DNA from: Micromonospora sp. WMMA1947
Lineage (GTDB): Bacteria > Actinomycetota > Actinomycetes > Mycobacteriales > Micromonosporaceae
Reading direction: 5' to 3'
Assembly (NCBI RefSeq): GCF_027497355.1
Contig: NZ_CP114909.1
Location: forward strand, 3,236,001 to 3,300,000
DNA length: 64,000 bases
The notes under the pieces were generated by a model that did no database searches, was not told the origin of the DNA, and saw nothing but the letters and a program-made list of their open reading frames with translations. Both the position numbers and the translations under genes were made by a program. How positions within the stretch are numbered: position 1 is the stretch's first letter; every line of letters begins with the position of its first letter. Shown here one piece after another: positions 28,717-37,332 of the stretch.

Positions 28717-30189
28717 ATGGCCGAGCCGCACGACCTGACCGCGCTGGAACAGGCCGCCGCGATCCGCCGCGGCGAGCTGTCCAGCCTGGAACTGGTCGAG
28801 CACCACCTGCGCCGGGTCGAGGCGCTCGGCGACACCGTCGGCGCGTTCGTCACCGTCACCGCCGAACGGGCCCGGACCGCCGCCCGCGCCGCCGACGCGG
28901 TCGCGGCGGACGAACGCGGCCCGCTGCACGGGGTGCCGACCGCGGTCAAGGACCTCACGCTCACCGCCGGTGTGCGCACCACCTTCGGCTCGGCCGCCTT
29001 CGCCGACTTCGTCCCGCCCGTCGACGCCGACGTGGTCCGCCTCATGTCCGACGCCGGCCTGGTCAGCCTCGGCAAGACCACCACCTCCGAACTCGGCTGC
29101 TCGCTCTACTCCGAAGGACTGGTCGCCCCGCCGGCCCGCAACCCGTGGGACCTCGCGTACACCGCGGGCGGATCCAGCGGCGGAGCGGCCGCTGCCGTCG
29201 CGGCCGGGCTGGTCCCGGTCGCGCAGGGCTCCGACGGCGGCGGCTCGCTGCGTATCCCGGCCGCGCTGTGCGGCCTGGTCGGCTACAAGCCGAGCCGGGG
29301 CATGGTCTCCGGCGGGCCGCTCGGCTTCGGCGGCTTCGGGCTGCCGGTGAACGGGCCGATCGGCCGTACCGTCGCCGACGTGGCCGCGCTGCTCGACGTG
29401 CTGGCGCGGCCGGTGCCCGGCGAGCCGTACCTGCCGCCGGCCGGGCCCGCCGGCGGCTACCTCGGCGTCACCCGCGCCGCCCGCTTCGCCGGCCCCGGCC
29501 GGCTGCGCGTCGGCCGCTTCACCACGCCGATGCTCGCCGACGAACCGGTCCACCCCGACTGCGTGGCCGCCGTCGACCGGGCCGCCGCGCTGCTCACCGA
29601 CGCCGGCCACGAGGTGGTCGACGTCCCCGCGCCGCTCGGCCCCGAGGCGTGGCCGCTGTTCGAGACCGTCTGGTACGCCCTGGCGGTCACCCCCGTCCCG
29701 GCCGGGCGGGAGAGCGACCTGCTGCCGCTGACCCGGTACCTGCGCGAGCGCGGAGAGGCGCTCGGCGCGGCCCGGCTGATCGCCGCGCTCGGCGAACTCC
29801 AGGCGCAGGTACGCCGCGGGATACGCCGTACCGCCGGGTGTGACCTGCTGCTCTGCCCGACGCTCGCGAGCCCGCAGGCGCAGGTCGGCGCGTTCGCCGC
29901 CCTCGAACCGGCGGAGGACTTCGACGGGCAGCGGCGCTTCTCGCCGTACTGTGCGGTCTTCAACGTCACGGGCGATCCGTCCGTTTCGCTGCCGGTCGGA
30001 CGGACCGCCGGCGGGCTTCCGGTGGGGGTGCTCCTCACCGGCCGGTACGGCGACGACGCGACACTGCTCGCCACTGCCGCGCAACTGGAGCACCGGAGTG
30101 ACGGATGGGATCAGCACCCCGCAATCTGGCGGGCCGCCGACTCCGCTAACGTGAACATCACAAGTGACGTGGGGCGCGACCGGTCCTGA
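28717..30189 (+). CDS. Amidase-signature family hydrolase
   Basis: The 490-residue protein has the Ser-cisSer-Lys triad: Lys in [11 protein letters not shown], the first Ser in [12 protein letters not shown] and the nucleophile in [14 protein letters not shown]. It should hydrolyse an amide, but the substrate is unknown; it resembles GatA-like amidases without GatB/C genes nearby. ATG 28717 fits a leaderless promoter (CAGGAT, 7 nt before); ATG 28708 is the alternative. It follows the tryptophan operon after a terminator, so it is probably a separate unit. Confidence 0.9.
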   Translation: MAEPHDLTALEQAAAIRRGELSSLELVEHHLRRVEALGDTVGAFVTVTAERARTAARAADAVAADERGPLHGVPTAVKDLTLTAGVRTTFGSAAFADFVPPVDADVVRLMSDAGLVSLGKTTTSELGCSLYSEGLVAPPARNPWDLAYTAGGSSGGAAAAVAAGLVPVAQGSDGGGSLRIPAALCGLVGYKPSRGMVSGGPLGFGGFGLPVNGPIGRTVADVAALLDVLARPVPGEPYLPPAGPAGGYLGVTRAARFAGPGRLRVGRFTTPMLADEPVHPDCVAAVDRAAALLTDAGHEVVDVPAPLGPEAWPLFETVWYALAVTPVPAGRESDLLPLTRYLRERGEALGAARLIAALGELQAQVRRGIRRTAGCDLLLCPTLASPQAQVGAFAALEPAEDFDGQRRFSPYCAVFNVTGDPSVSLPVGRTAGGLPVGVLLTGRYGDDATLLATAAQLEHRSDGWDQHPAIWRAADSANVNITSDVGRDRS

Positions 30190-30241
30190 CCGGCCGTTCC
30201 GCACCATTCCTGGTCTCTCTTTCCGCCTGGGGGCGTTGGGA

Positions 30242-30544
30242 TTGTCTGTTACCGAGACGTTGGTGGTCTTCGTCGGCATCCCGGTCGCCGCGGTGCTGCT
30301 GATCGCCGCCCTGGCGGCAGCCGGCAGCCGCGGCAGCGGTGGCGGCGCCAAGCGCTACCGGCCGGGTCGGCCCTTCGACTTCACTCCGGTCTGGTTCCTG
30401 GGCCGTCCGGAGCAACTGGCCGACTCGGCCGGCACGGCGCTGGCCGCCGGGGCGCAGGCGCCGGCGTTGACCAGCCGCAAGCAGGAGCAGGCCGGCCGGG
30501 AGGCACCGGCCGGTGGAACCGGAGGCGCAAGTGACCGTTGGTGA
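30242..30544 (+). CDS. Small single-helix membrane protein, 100 aa
   Basis: TTG 30242 opens a protein with one N-terminal membrane helix (TLVVFVGIPVAAVLLIAAL), a basic turn (AKRYRPGRPFDFTPVWF) and a polar tail. I do not recognise a named family. Its end overlaps the DUF5130 gene by 14 bp, so the pair is probably one operon. Other in-frame starts upstream would place the helix internally without further support. Confidence 0.65.
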   Translation: MSVTETLVVFVGIPVAAVLLIAALAAAGSRGSGGGAKRYRPGRPFDFTPVWFLGRPEQLADSAGTALAAGAQAPALTSRKQEQAGREAPAGGTGGASDRW

Positions 30545-30944
30545 AGCGCGGCCCACGACAGGGACGGGCACCCCGCCCGAGGTGCTGGACGGACCGTTCT
30601 CGACCCGTCAGCTGCTCCGCATCGACGAGGCGCTGCGCCTCGCCGACCAGGGCACCGGCCTGGTCTTCTCGGTCTACGTCGGCGGCCTCGACGAGCCGAT
30701 CCGGGAACACGCCGAGCGGCTGCACCGGCAGCTCGCCGAGCCGGACCGCTCGGTGCTGATCGCGGTGTCGCCCAACCAGCGGCAGCTCGAGATCGTCACC
30801 GGCAAGTACGCGCGCAAGCGCATCCCGGACACGTACGCCAAGCTGGCCGCGCTCTCCATGGTGGCCGCCTTCGGTGGCGGCGACCTGGCCGGCGGCATCA
30901 TTCAGGGCCTCGACCAGCTCGCCAGCCACGCCGGCAAGGGCTGA
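30531..30944 (+). CDS. DUF5130-type protein, 137 aa
   Basis: The protein contains FSTRQLLRIDEALRLADQ, SVYVGGLDEPIREHAERLH and VSPNQRQLEIVTGKYARKRIPD. This pattern is like the TPM-fold/DUF5130 proteins of actinobacteria, whose function is not known. GTG 30531 has GGAGG five bases upstream and is preferred to GTG 30513. Overlap with the preceding membrane protein gene suggests they work together at the membrane. Confidence 0.75.
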   Translation: MTVGEARPTTGTGTPPEVLDGPFSTRQLLRIDEALRLADQGTGLVFSVYVGGLDEPIREHAERLHRQLAEPDRSVLIAVSPNQRQLEIVTGKYARKRIPDTYAKLAALSMVAAFGGGDLAGGIIQGLDQLASHAGKG

Positions 30945-30963
30945 CCCGCCCGCACGCACGACG

Positions 30964-30995
30964 AAGCCCGGCCCGCGCACACGCGGGCCGGGCTT
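30964..30995. terminator. Terminator between DUF5130 gene and pepN
   Basis: A perfect 14-bp stem (30964-30977 with 30982-30995), a 4-nt loop and a following T. It can act for both convergent genes. Confidence 0.88.
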
Positions 30996-31083
30996 TCGCG
31001 TGCGCCGGCGGTGCGGGCCCCACGACAGCGGCCGGGGCCGGCGCGGGCTGCCACCCGCGCCGGCCCCGGCCGACGTGCCTCAC

Positions 31084-33639
31084 TCAGGCGCTGCGCGCGT
31101 CCCGCTCCCGGGCCTTCAACGCGCGGACCACGCCGTCACGGCCCTCGGCCACCAGCCGCCGCAGCGACGCCGGCCGGCCGTCCTGGGCCAGCCACGCGTC
31201 GGTGGCCGCGACGGTGTCCTCCTCGACCAGGTACGCCGGGTAGGCGAGCTGGACGAACTCCTGCGCCGGCTCGCTGTCGCGCTGCGCCCACACCTGGTCC
31301 ACCGTGGCGAAGTAGCGCTCCCGGTAGGGCGCGGTCAGCTCGACCTGCGCCGGGTGGGTGAAGCCCTGCAACAGTGCCCGGTTACGCCAGTTCGGCAGCG
31401 CGTCCGGGCCGGTGAGCAGCGCCCACACCGCGGCCTTGTTCTCGGCGGTCGGCACCAGCGCGTGCGCGTACGCGGCCTCCCGCTCGCCGCTCGCGGTACG
31501 GTCGGCGGCCAGCTCGGCGTCCACGTCGGCCGCGCCCGCGGCGCCGTTGGCGACGAGCGACTGGAGCACCGTCCACCGCAGCTCGGTGTCGACGGTCAGA
31601 CCCTCCGGCACCCCGTTGCCGTCGAGCCAGCCGCGCAGCGTGGCCAGATCCTCGCCGGAGCGGGCCGACGAGGCGTACGCCCGGGCCCAGGCGAGCTGGA
31701 AGCCGCTGCCCGGCTCGGCCGCCGCGAGCGCGGTCCTCGCGGTACGCGCCAGGTCGGCCCAGCCCGTCGGCGCCCACTCCGGGTCGGCGTAGAAGGTGAG
31801 CGCGGTGGTCGCCTGCCGCAGCGTGGCGGTGATCAGGTTGATGTCGGTCTCGGCGGTCAGCCCGGCCAGCACCAGCGCCACGTAGTCGCGCGCCGACAGC
31901 TCCGCGTCGCGGGTCATGTCCCAGGCGGCCGTCCAGCACAGTGCCCGGGCCAGCGACGAGTCGAAACCGGCGATGTGCTGCACCACTGTCGCCATCGACC
32001 GCTCGTCCAGCCGCAGCTTGGCGTACGTGAGGTCCTCGTCGTTGAGCAGCAGCACGTCGGCGGCCGGCTTGCCGTACAGCTCGGACAGCTCGGTCAGCTC
32101 GCCGGTCACGTCCGTCTCGACCAGCTCGCGGCGCACCAACCGGCCGTCGGTCAGGTCGTACAGGCCGACGCCGATGCGGTGGGTACGCAGCGTCGGGTAG
32201 CCGGACGGCGCCTCCTGCCGGACCACCACCCGCTCGTACGTGCCGTCGGCGCCGATCGTCACCTCCGGGCGCAGCGTGTTGACCTGCGCGGTCTCCAGCC
32301 ACTGTGCGGCGAACTTGCGCAGCTCCCGGCCCGAGGCCGCCTCCAGCTCGGAGAGCAGGTCGTCGAAGGTGGCGTTGCCCCAGGCGTACTTGCCGAAGTA
32401 GGCGCGCAGGCCGGCCAGGAACGGCTCCTCACCCACGTACGCGACGAGCTGCTTGAGCACGCTCGCGCCCTTGGCGTACGTGATGCCGTCGAAGTTGACC
32501 TCGACCGCCTCCAGGTCCGGCATCTCGCAGTAGACCGGGTGGGTGGAGGAGAGCTGGTCCTGCCGGTAACCCCAGTTCTTGCGGATCGACAGGAACGTGG
32601 TCCAGGCGTCGGTGAAGCGGGTGGCGTGCGTGTTGCACCAGTGGCTGGCCCACTCGGCGAACGACTCGTTCAGCCACAGGTCGTTCCACCAGCGCATGGT
32701 GACCAGGTCACCGAACCACATGTGCGCCAGCTCGTGCAGGATCGTGTTGGCGCGCTGCTCGTACTCGAAGTCGGTGACCTGCGAGCGGAAGATGTAGTGC
32801 GACTCGGCGTGCGTGACGCAGCCGAAGTTCTCCATCGCGCCGGCGTTGAAGTCCGGCACCCAGAGCTGGTCGTACTTGGGCAGCGGGTAACGCACGCCGA
32901 ACTTCTCGTGGAAGAAGTCGAAGCCCTGCGTGGTGATCAGGTGCAGGTCGTCGGCGTCCATGTGCGGCGCCATGCTGGCCCGGCAGAAGTAGCCCATGTC
33001 GATGCCGTCGTGGCTGCGGCGCACCTCGTGGTACGGCCCGGCGCAGAGCGCGGTGATGTAGGTGCTCATCCGCTCCGAGACCGTGAAGTGCACGGTCTTC
33101 AGGCCCTCACCGGCGGCCTCCTCGCGGGCCACCGGCATGTTCGACACGACGCGCCAGTGGTCCGGGACCGTGGCGTGCCAGGTGTAGACGCTCTTCAGAT
33201 CGGGCTGGTCGAAGCAGGCGTAGACCTTCTGCGCGTCAGCGGTCTCGAACTGGCTGTAGAGGTAGGTCTCGCCGTCCACCGGGTCGACCGTGCGGTGCAG
33301 GCCCTGCCCGCTGTTGGAGTAGCCGAAGTCGGCGTCGACCACCAGCACGTTCTCGGCGGCCAGGCCGCTGAGCGTGAGGCCCTTCTCCGCCGACCAGCCG
33401 GACAGGTCCACCGGCTCCCCGTTGAGCGTGGCCGACCGTACCGATTCGGCGGCTGTCTCGATGAATGTGGTCGCCCCCGGCTCGGTACAGCGGAACCGGA
33501 CCTCGGTCACCGAGCGGAACGTACGACCGGTGGGCTGCACCGCGGTCGACAGGTCAAGGCTGATGTCGTACCCGGTCACCTCGAGCAGGCGGGCCCGCTC
33601 GGTCGCCTCGACCTGGGTCAGGTTGCGCACTCCCGGCAC
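31084..33639 (-). CDS. pepN: Aminopeptidase N (M1 family)
   Basis: A 851-residue zinc aminopeptidase of the M1 family that trims N-terminal residues from peptides in the cytosol. It has the exopeptidase motif GAMENFGCVTHAE and the zinc motif HELAHMWFGD with the downstream Glu in WLNESFAEW. The C-terminal half is the helical ERAP1-type domain. GTG 33639 gives the normal beginning PGVRNLTQVEATERARLL; the longer open frame upstream is Arg-rich and unlike the family. Confidence 0.95.
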   Translation of the reverse strand: MPGVRNLTQVEATERARLLEVTGYDISLDLSTAVQPTGRTFRSVTEVRFRCTEPGATTFIETAAESVRSATLNGEPVDLSGWSAEKGLTLSGLAAENVLVVDADFGYSNSGQGLHRTVDPVDGETYLYSQFETADAQKVYACFDQPDLKSVYTWHATVPDHWRVVSNMPVAREEAAGEGLKTVHFTVSERMSTYITALCAGPYHEVRRSHDGIDMGYFCRASMAPHMDADDLHLITTQGFDFFHEKFGVRYPLPKYDQLWVPDFNAGAMENFGCVTHAESHYIFRSQVTDFEYEQRANTILHELAHMWFGDLVTMRWWNDLWLNESFAEWASHWCNTHATRFTDAWTTFLSIRKNWGYRQDQLSSTHPVYCEMPDLEAVEVNFDGITYAKGASVLKQLVAYVGEEPFLAGLRAYFGKYAWGNATFDDLLSELEAASGRELRKFAAQWLETAQVNTLRPEVTIGADGTYERVVVRQEAPSGYPTLRTHRIGVGLYDLTDGRLVRRELVETDVTGELTELSELYGKPAADVLLLNDEDLTYAKLRLDERSMATVVQHIAGFDSSLARALCWTAAWDMTRDAELSARDYVALVLAGLTAETDINLITATLRQATTALTFYADPEWAPTGWADLARTARTALAAAEPGSGFQLAWARAYASSARSGEDLATLRGWLDGNGVPEGLTVDTELRWTVLQSLVANGAAGAADVDAELAADRTASGEREAAYAHALVPTAENKAAVWALLTGPDALPNWRNRALLQGFTHPAQVELTAPYRERYFATVDQVWAQRDSEPAQEFVQLAYPAYLVEEDTVAATDAWLAQDGRPASLRRLVAEGRDGVVRALKARERDARSA

Positions 33640-33857
33640 TGTTCGTCTCCATCCCACTCGTCTCGCCGCGCCCCGCGGCGCCGGTTCTGCCCGGCCGCTC
33701 GTGACGGCCCGTCGAGAACCGAGTCTTCCATGCACGGACCCCTCTCGGTGGTCGAGGTCACGCTCTCATTCCGGTACCGGTCGATGCGGTACGGGGTGAG
33801 GATCGGAGGTGACCGCGCCGGGTCCCCGGCGCGACGATGTCGTGAAGGGAAGACACA

Positions 33858-34481
33858 GTGACCGAACGTGTCACCGCGGACATGTGGTTCGACCCGCTGT
33901 GCCCGTGGGCGTGGATCACCTCCCGTTGGCTGCTGGAGGTCGAGCAGGTCCGGGACGTGGACATCCGGTTCCACGTGATGAGCCTGTCCGTGCTCAACGA
34001 CGGCCGTGAACTGCCGGAGGAGTACCAGGACCTGATGCGCAAGGGCTGGGGCCCGGTGCGGGTGTGCATCGCCGTCGAGCAGGCGCACGGCGCCGAGACG
34101 CTGGCGAAGCTCTACACCGCGATGGGCACCCGGATCCACCTCCGCAAGGAGGAGCTGGGCCGGGACATGCTCGCCGGCGCGCTCATCGACGTCGGCCTGG
34201 ACCCGGCGCTCGCCGACGCGGCCGAGTCCACCCAGTACGACGACGCGCTGCGGGCCAGCCACGAAGCCGGTATGCGGCCGGTCGGCACCGACGTGGGCAC
34301 CCCGGTGATCCACGCGCCCGGCCCGGACGGCAAGCAGGTCGCGTTCTTCGGCCCGGTGATCACGCCGGCGCCGAAGGGCGAGGCGGCCGGCCGGCTCTGG
34401 GACGGCGTCCTGCTGGTCGCCGCCACCCCCGGCTTCTACGAGCTGAAGCGCACCCGGGAGCAGGGCCCCATCTTCGACTGA
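33858..34481 (+). CDS. Mycothiol-dependent nitroreductase-like DsbA-family protein
   Basis: The 207-residue protein has the thioredoxin-fold active-site segment DPLCPWAWITSRWLLEV. It resembles Mycobacterium tuberculosis Rv2466c, a mycothiol-dependent reductase with a CPWA active site. The helical insertion and GTPVIHAPGPDG, the cis-Pro loop, are also visible. GTG 33858 is preceded by GAAGGGA. Its likely role is redox defence with mycothiol. It is followed by copy B of the 54-bp repeat. Confidence 0.88.
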   Translation: MTERVTADMWFDPLCPWAWITSRWLLEVEQVRDVDIRFHVMSLSVLNDGRELPEEYQDLMRKGWGPVRVCIAVEQAHGAETLAKLYTAMGTRIHLRKEELGRDMLAGALIDVGLDPALADAAESTQYDDALRASHEAGMRPVGTDVGTPVIHAPGPDGKQVAFFGPVITPAPKGEAAGRLWDGVLLVAATPGFYELKRTREQGPIFD

Positions 34482-34487
34482 GGGGTA

Positions 34488-34541
34488 AGGAAGGGCCCCT
34501 TCTTAACGCCTCCGGTAGAGGAAGGGCCCCTTCTTGACACC
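34488..34541 (+). repeat. 54-bp repeat, copy B
   Basis: Intergenic copy 6 bp after the nitroreductase stop. It differs from copy C at 4 positions and from copy A at 6. The GGGCCC-centred half-units could also fold as a small terminator. Confidence 0.9.
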
Positions 34542-34554
34542 GGCACCGCACCCC

Positions 34555-34593
34555 GAGCCCCGCACCGCCCGTCACCGGGCCGGTGCGGGGCTC
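34555..34593 (+). terminator. Hairpin terminator after nitroreductase gene
   Basis: A 13-bp stem (34555-34567 with 34581-34593), a 13-nt loop that can pair further, and GTTTC after it. Confidence 0.7.
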
Positions 34594-34659
34594 GTTTCAC
34601 CGGGTGTCCCAGCCGACGGCCCGCGGGGCCGCAGCACGGCAGCTCCTGGAGGCGTTCCC

Positions 34660-35004
34660 ATGGCCAAGCACCGCCGCATGTCCGACGACGCGCCGCAGCA
34701 GGCGACCGAGGACTCCGGCGCGACGTACTGGTCGGTGACCGAGAGCGACTGGCCGGCCGGCCCGGCCGACGTGGCCGACCTGCTGGCCCCGCCGATCGTG
34801 GTCGGCGTGGCCCGGGTGGTGGCCACGTCGCGGATGACACCGCCGGGCGAGACCGTCCGGCCCGGCCGCGCGCCGTCGCGGCCCGGCGCCGCCGCCCACC
34901 CGGCCGCCGCCGGTGCGACGACGGTACGCCTCAACGCCGGCTCCCGCCCCGGCCCGCCGGGGCGCCGCCCGGCCCCGGGCCGGCACCGCAACCCCACCGC
35001 CTGA
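34660..35004 (+). CDS. Small hypothetical protein, 114 aa
   Basis: No family recognised. The N-terminal half (AKHRRMSDDAPQQ then TYWSVTESDWPAGPADVADLL) looks structured, and the C-terminal half is Pro/Gly/Arg-rich and probably disordered. ATG 34660 has a CTGGAGG site. The gene sits between two 54-bp repeats in opposite orientation (34488-34541, 35017-35070), so it may have moved as a cassette, though no transposase or target duplication is seen. Confidence 0.6.
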   Translation: MAKHRRMSDDAPQQATEDSGATYWSVTESDWPAGPADVADLLAPPIVVGVARVVATSRMTPPGETVRPGRAPSRPGAAAHPAAAGATTVRLNAGSRPGPPGRRPAPGRHRNPTA

Positions 35005-35016
35005 GCTGCCCTCCCC

Positions 35017-35070
35017 GGCGTTAAGAAGGGACCCTTCCTCTACCGGAGGCGTTAACAAGGGGCCCTTCCT
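35017..35070 (-). repeat. 54-bp repeat, copy C (reverse orientation)
   Basis: A reverse-strand copy of the family, 50 of 54 positions identical to copy B. With copy B it forms an inverted pair around the small gene at 34660. Confidence 0.9.
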
Positions 35071-35123
35071 TTCACCTGGTGGTAAGCGGGTGAGTCCGGC
35101 GGCGGCGGCGATCGGGGCCCGGG

Positions 35124-35129
35124 TAGCGT
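35124..35129 (+). promoter_or_regulatory. -10 element TAGCGT for leaderless DUF1015 gene
   Basis: TANNNT-type hexamer with 8 nt to ATG 35138 and no ribosome-binding site, as expected for leaderless transcripts in actinobacteria. Confidence 0.55.
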
Positions 35130-35137
35130 CAGCGGAC

Positions 35138-36337
35138 ATGACGGTCGTGCATCCGATCGCCCGGGCCTGGATCACCACTGGCGGCACCGGCGCGCAGAAC
35201 TACGACGAGTTCGCCGACGACGCGGAGATCACCGCAATCGTCGAGGCGAATCCGCACAGCGCCCTGGGCATCGAGATGCCCCACCGGGCGCCCGGCAGCC
35301 TCGGGAAGTCCTTCCTCGACGCGCTGCCGGACGCGGTGGCGCGCCTGGGCGAGGCGAAGGCGGACGGCAGCTACACGCCGGCCGAGCAGGTGGTGGTGCT
35401 CTACCGGATCAGCGCGCCGGGTGAGGAGAGCGCGTACGGGCTGTGGGCGATGGTCGACACCGACCAGATCTCCACCCGCGCCGACGAGCCGGGTCTGGTG
35501 ATCCGCAACGAGGACGTGTTCATCGCCAAGGTGCGTGAGCGCGTCGCGCTGGCCGAGGCGCTCGGTCACCTGCTCTCGCCCGTACTCCTGCTCCAGACCG
35601 GCAAGGGCGACGAGCTGCACGCCGCGCTCGCGGCGGCGACCGACGCGGCCGGCGCGCCCGCCGCGACCGACGTCGACCAGTCCGGTCGCACGCACGCGAT
35701 CTGGCTGCTCGGCCCGGGTCCGGCGCAGGACGAGCTGACCGCGCTCGCCGGCGGCGGGGAGCTGGTGGTCGCGGACGGCAACCACCGCAGCCTGGCCGCG
35801 CAGACCGGCGGTTTCCCGCGCTTCCTGGCGGTGGTCACCACGCCCGCGTCGGTCGCCATCCAGCCCTACAACCGGCTGGTCAGCGAGCTGACCACCACGC
35901 CGGACGAGCTGCTCGACCGGCTGCGCGCCGCGGGCGCGGAGGTCACCTCGGTGGACGGCCCGGTGGACGTGCCGGCGACCGGCGGCGTGGTGCACCTCTA
36001 CCTCGGCGGCCGGGGGTACGCGGTGACGCTGCCGCACGTCGGCGCCGGCCGGCTGGAGAACCTCGACCACGCGCTCGTCGAGCGCCTGCTGCTGCGCGAC
36101 GCGCTGGGCCTCGACCCGGGCGACAAGCGGATCACGTACGTGGGTGGCGACTACCCGGCGAGCTGGCTCGTCGGTGAGGTCGACGCCGGCCGGGCCGAGC
36201 TGGCGGTGCTCGTCGCGCCGGTGACCGTGGACGACTTCGTCGCGGTGAACCTGGCCCGGGAGAAGATGCCGCGCAAGAGCACCTGGTTCACCCCGAAGGC
36301 GCGGGCCGGCCTGGTGGTGGCCGAGCTGCCGCACTGA
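35138..36337 (+). CDS. DUF1015 family protein
   Basis: The 399-residue protein opens HPIARAWITTGGTGAQNYDEFADD and contains LVVADGNHRSLAAQ and PYNRLVSEL, matching the DUF1015 family, whose members have the conserved GNHR or GHHR segment. The family's function is unproven; some members resemble phosphatase- or nucleotide-binding-like folds. The start is ATG 35138 because the family begins there and a leaderless promoter precedes it. Confidence 0.87.
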   Translation: MTVVHPIARAWITTGGTGAQNYDEFADDAEITAIVEANPHSALGIEMPHRAPGSLGKSFLDALPDAVARLGEAKADGSYTPAEQVVVLYRISAPGEESAYGLWAMVDTDQISTRADEPGLVIRNEDVFIAKVRERVALAEALGHLLSPVLLLQTGKGDELHAALAAATDAAGAPAATDVDQSGRTHAIWLLGPGPAQDELTALAGGGELVVADGNHRSLAAQTGGFPRFLAVVTTPASVAIQPYNRLVSELTTTPDELLDRLRAAGAEVTSVDGPVDVPATGGVVHLYLGGRGYAVTLPHVGAGRLENLDHALVERLLLRDALGLDPGDKRITYVGGDYPASWLVGEVDAGRAELAVLVAPVTVDDFVAVNLAREKMPRKSTWFTPKARAGLVVAELPH

Positions 36338-36350
36338 CCGTGTGACGAAT

Positions 36351-36390
36351 CCGCCTCCGGGTCGCCGCCCGCGCGCCGGTCCGGAGGCGG
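36351..36390 (+). terminator. Hairpin after DUF1015 gene
   Basis: A 10-bp stem (36351-36360 with 36381-36390) and a 20-nt loop, between the DUF1015 gene and rpiB. Confidence 0.55.
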
Positions 36391-36409
36391 GCCTGTCAGA
36401 CTGCGCGGT

Positions 36410-36880
36410 ATGCGCGTCTACCTGGGATCCGACCACGCCGGTTTCGAGTTGAAGGTGCACCTCGCCAACCACCTGGCCAAGCAGGGCTACGAGGTGGTGG
36501 ACGTGGGACCGCACGTCTTCGACCCGGACGACGACTACCCGGCGTTCTGCCTGCACACCGGCGACCGGGTGGTCGGTGACCCGGGCAGTCTCGGCGTGGT
36601 GATCGGCGGCTCCGGCAACGGCGAGCAGATCGCCTCGAACAAGGTCGCGGGCGTCCGGGCGGCGCTCGCCTGGAACGTCGACACCGCGCAGCTCGCCCGC
36701 GAGCACAACGACGCCAACATCGTCGCGATCGGTGCCCGGCAGCACACGCTGGACGAGGCGACCGCGCTCGTCGAGGCGTTCCTCACCACGCCGTTCTCCG
36801 GCAACCCCCGGCACAGCCGGCGCATCGATCAGGTGGCCGCCTACGAGCAGAGCCGCCGCCTGCCCGAGCTGCCCGCCTGA
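36410..36880 (+). CDS. rpiB: Ribose-5-phosphate isomerase B
   Basis: This 156-residue RpiB/LacA family isomerase interconverts ribose-5-phosphate and ribulose-5-phosphate. It has YLGSDHAGFELKVHL, VGPHVFDPDDDYPAFC and VIGGSGNGEQIASNKVAGVRAAL, all normal for the family. Ser replaces the Cys expected in the last motif in many RpiB, as is common in actinobacteria. It stands alone after a hairpin, with a conserved hypothetical gene converging downstream. Confidence 0.93.
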   Translation: MRVYLGSDHAGFELKVHLANHLAKQGYEVVDVGPHVFDPDDDYPAFCLHTGDRVVGDPGSLGVVIGGSGNGEQIASNKVAGVRAALAWNVDTAQLAREHNDANIVAIGARQHTLDEATALVEAFLTTPFSGNPRHSRRIDQVAAYEQSRRLPELPA

Positions 36881-36896
36881 GCGGACCCGCGCGGGC

Positions 36897-37283
36897 TCAC
36901 CGCCCGTTGCGGGGCAGTTCCTCGCGCGGCACCCAGTTGCGGCGGATGAGCACCACCCGCTGTTCGGCCTCGGCGAGGTCGTCCTCGGTGGGACGGGCCG
37001 CGTCCCGTGCCCGCAGCGCGGCCGTCACGCTCACCTGCGACGAGCCGGAGCCGACGAGCCCGCGCAGCCCGCGCTCGCCCTCCTCGGCGGGCGCGGAGCC
37101 GCGCCGCCCACGGGGCTCCGGCTCGCCCGGCCGGCCGCCGCGCGCGGATCGGGGCGCCACGTCGTCGTGTACGGGCGTGGTGCTCGCGGTGCTCCCGTCG
37201 GCGCCGGCACTCTCGGCGTCGGCCGGGGTGCCGGTGTCGCCGTGATGCCGCAGCCGCCGTCGCCGTCGCTCCGCCTCACCCAT
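36897..37283 (-). CDS. Conserved hypothetical protein, 128 aa
   Basis: No known domain. The N-terminal 80 residues are Arg/Gly-rich and low in complexity. The C-terminal part (SQVSVTAALRARDAARPTEDDLAEAEQRVVLIRRNWVPREEL) is charged and may be a short helical hairpin. ATG 37283 has a leaderless -10 (TACGGT) 6 nt upstream. It converges with rpiB. Confidence 0.65.
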   Translation of the reverse strand: MGEAERRRRRLRHHGDTGTPADAESAGADGSTASTTPVHDDVAPRSARGGRPGEPEPRGRRGSAPAEEGERGLRGLVGSGSSQVSVTAALRARDAARPTEDDLAEAEQRVVLIRRNWVPREELPRNGR

Positions 37284-37289
37284 CCCCCG

Positions 37290-37295
37290 ACCGTA
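37290..37295 (-). promoter_or_regulatory. -10 element TACGGT for leaderless hypothetical gene
   Basis: TANNNT hexamer 6 nt before ATG 37283; no ribosome-binding site between. Confidence 0.45.
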
Positions 37296-37332
37296 CCGTC
37301 CCGCACCCACCCGCGCGCCGAGCAGCGGACGG

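Noticed and set aside
28717..30189. Amidase as the missing kynurenine formamidase
   Set aside because: It belongs to the amidase-signature family, not to known formamidase families, and is cut off from the operon by a strong terminator; kept only as a question in the findings.
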